This document shows, piece by piece, positions 4,323-5,852 of a stretch of DNA of 5,852 nt; within the stretch, counting starts at the first letter, position 1; each line of letters begins with the position of its first letter. The position numbers and the translations under genes were made by a program. The notes below the pieces were generated by a model. That model was not told the DNA's origin. It worked only from the letters and a program-made list of their open reading frames with translations, and did not search any database. The DNA comes from Endomicrobium sp. (GTDB lineage Bacteria; Elusimicrobiota; Endomicrobiia; Endomicrobiales; Endomicrobiaceae): assembly GCA_031273645.1 (NCBI GenBank), contig JAISRM010000086.1, positions 1-5,852 on the forward strand, written 5' to 3'.

Positions 4323-5852
4323 ATGCCGATTCTTGATTTTCTGCTTCATAAAAACGGGAAGAAACAAAAAGTAATTTTGCTTGGGTCGGGAGCTTTGTCA
4401 ATAGGGCAGGCGGGCGAATTTGATTATTCCGGTTCTCAGGCGGTAAAAGCGCTTGAAGAAGAAGGGCTTGAAGTTATTATTATTAATCCCAATATAGCTT
4501 CGGTGCAGACAAATTCCGGACCGAATAAAAGAGTTTATTTGTATCCTATCACTCCGTTTTGGGTTGAAAAAGTTATAAAAATAGAAAAGCCCGCGGCGAT
4601 AATTTCGTCTTTTGGCGGACAGACTTCGCTTAACTGCGTTATAGCTTTAGATAAGTCCGGCGTTCTTAAAAAATACGGCGTAAAAGTTTTGGGAACGCAG
4701 GTTGACGCTCTTGAAATGAGCGAAGATCGCGACTTGTTTGCCGCAAAAATGAAATCAATAAACGCTCCTATAGCTCAAAGCCATGCGGCTTCAACAGTAG
4801 ATGAAGCTTTAAAAATCGCCGAAGGCATAGGTTATCCCGTAATTACTCGTTCTGCTTTTGCTCTTGGCGGGCTTGGCTCGGGGCTTGCAAAAACTCCGGC
4901 GGATCTTAAGAAGCTTACGCAAAGCGCGCTTATGATGTGCCCGCAGGTTCTCATTGAAAAATCTCTTCACGGCTGGAAAGAAATTGAATACGAAGTAATG
5001 CGCGATAAAAGCGGCAACTGCATAACTATCTGCAACATGGAAAATTTTGACCCTATGGGAATTCATACGGGCGATTCCATAGTTATAGCTCCGTGTCAGA
5101 CTATAAATAATATTGAAAACAATATGATGCGCGATACGGCGATTAAAATCGCCCAGAACGTCGGGATTGTCGGAGAGTGCAATGTGCAGTACGCTTTAAA
5201 TCCCAAAGATTACGGGTTTTATGTTATAGAAATTAACGCCCGCCTTTCGCGTTCGTCGGCGCTGGCAAGCAAAGCGACGGGCTACCCCATAGCTTATATC
5301 GCCGCAAAAATCGTTATAGGTTTTGATTTGCTTGAACTTAAAAACCCCGTTACCGCAACTACTTCGGCTTTTTACGAGCCGTCTTTAGATTATGTAACTT
5401 TAAAAGTTCCGCGCTGGGATTTAAGTAAATTTTCCGGCGTTTCAAAATTTTTAGGCACTCAGATGAAGTCGGTAGGCGAAGTTATGGCCATAGGAAGAAA
5501 TTTTTGCGAAGTTTTACAGAAAGCCTTAAGAATGGTCAATGAAAACGAAGACGGAATTACCGTTAGCATTTTTACAAATTCAAGCGACGAAGAGCTTGAA
5601 AAAGAACTTTCTTCTCCGACGAATTTAAGGGTGTTTGCAGTTTATGAAAGTTTTAAAAGAGGCAAATCCGTCGAGTACGTTTACGATAAAACAAAAATAG
5701 ATTACTGGTTTTTATCGCATATCAAATACATAGCAAGCGCGCAAAGCGAACTTTTGGAATTTTTTTCCAAAGCCGATAAAAAAGCGCAAATAACGAAAGA
5801 ATGTGTTTATTTGGAATTTGCTAAAATATCAAAAGACTATCTTTTGCGGCTT
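4323..5852 (+). CDS. carB: Carbamoyl-phosphate synthetase large subunit CarB, 3'-partial
   Basis: CarB uses bicarbonate, two ATP and ammonia from CarA to make carbamoyl phosphate. The window holds the first 510 codons, open to the edge, of about 1,070. Residues 1 to about 400 are the carboxyphosphate-forming ATP-grasp half: GSGALSIGQAGEFDYSG at 21-37, FGGQTSLN at 97-104, the glycine-rich loop ALGGLGSG at 180-187, and GIHTGDS at 246-252. Residues R136, R176, E222, H248, Q289, E303, N305 and R307 align with the nucleotide and metal ligands R129, R169, E215, H243, Q285, E299, N301 and R303 of E. coli CarB, so this site looks active. About 400-510 is the start of the oligomerisation domain. NARLSRSSALASKATGYP (305-322) and VPRWDLSKF (362-370) are CAD/CPS1-like; E. 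coli has NPRVSR. The ATG at 4323 is set by GAGGT five bases upstream. Confidence 0.97.
   Translation, partial: MPILDFLLHKNGKKQKVILLGSGALSIGQAGEFDYSGSQAVKALEEEGLEVIIINPNIASVQTNSGPNKRVYLYPITPFWVEKVIKIEKPAAIISSFGGQTSLNCVIALDKSGVLKKYGVKVLGTQVDALEMSEDRDLFAAKMKSINAPIAQSHAASTVDEALKIAEGIGYPVITRSAFALGGLGSGLAKTPADLKKLTQSALMMCPQVLIEKSLHGWKEIEYEVMRDKSGNCITICNMENFDPMGIHTGDSIVIAPCQTINNIENNMMRDTAIKIAQNVGIVGECNVQYALNPKDYGFYVIEINARLSRSSALASKATGYPIAYIAAKIVIGFDLLELKNPVTATTSAFYEPSLDYVTLKVPRWDLSKFSGVSKFLGTQMKSVGEVMAIGRNFCEVLQKALRMVNENEDGITVSIFTNSSDEELEKELSSPTNLRVFAVYESFKRGKSVEYVYDKTKIDYWFLSHIKYIASAQSELLEFFSKADKKAQITKECVYLEFAKISKDYLLRL

Noticed and set aside
4809..5066. Minus-strand open frame of 85 codons inside carB
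   Set aside because: It is opposite conserved CarB catalytic sequence and shows no family features of its own.

Overview
The window is a pyrimidine/arginine housekeeping locus, carA followed by carB (the two subunits of carbamoyl-phosphate synthetase), in which a 3.2-kb restriction-modification (RM) cassette separates the two subunit genes. All genes lie on the + strand. The organism is a bacterium with moderately low GC. CarA and CarB belong to the branch of the family that resembles the eukaryotic CAD/CPS1 enzymes. This, with the base composition, would fit an Elusimicrobiota/Endomicrobium-like lineage, but that placement is a low-confidence guess.

Layout: (1) 2-1081, carA, missing only its first few codons at the window edge. 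(2) 1082-1129, a short AT-rich junction without a convincing promoter or terminator. (3) 1130-1924, a beta-class SPPY DNA methyltransferase (M1), joined by an ATGA stop/start overlap to (4) 1921-2709, a restriction endonuclease of the MvaI/BcnI family (R1). (5) 2719-3984, a second SPPY methyltransferase (M2) resembling CTAG-type m4C enzymes such as M.MjaI. It carries a C-terminal domain that reads as a staphylococcal-nuclease (SNase)-like fold without its catalytic residues. (6) 3977-4304, the remains of an MjaI-family endonuclease (R2), overlapping the M2 stop and broken by an internal deletion plus frameshift. (7) 4323-5852, the start of carB, preceded by a GAGGT ribosome-binding site and running off the window edge.

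How the genes work together: M1 and R1 form one apparently intact Type II RM unit. M2 and R2 look like a second, adjacent unit whose nuclease has died, leaving M2 as an orphan methyltransferase. Every gene is co-directional with tight spacing, so the cassette is probably transcribed by readthrough of the car operon and leaves carB translatable from its own ribosome-binding site. The cassette is more AT-rich than most of the flanking car sequence. It is bracketed by a 16-bp imperfect repeat of the carB leader, consistent with insertion between carA and carB. No CTAG tetranucleotide was found anywhere in the window by eye, which is notable because MjaI-family enzymes recognise CTAG.

No RNA genes, CRISPR arrays, transposases, integrases or controller (C-protein) genes were seen. 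No stretch longer than 300 bases lacks a gene.
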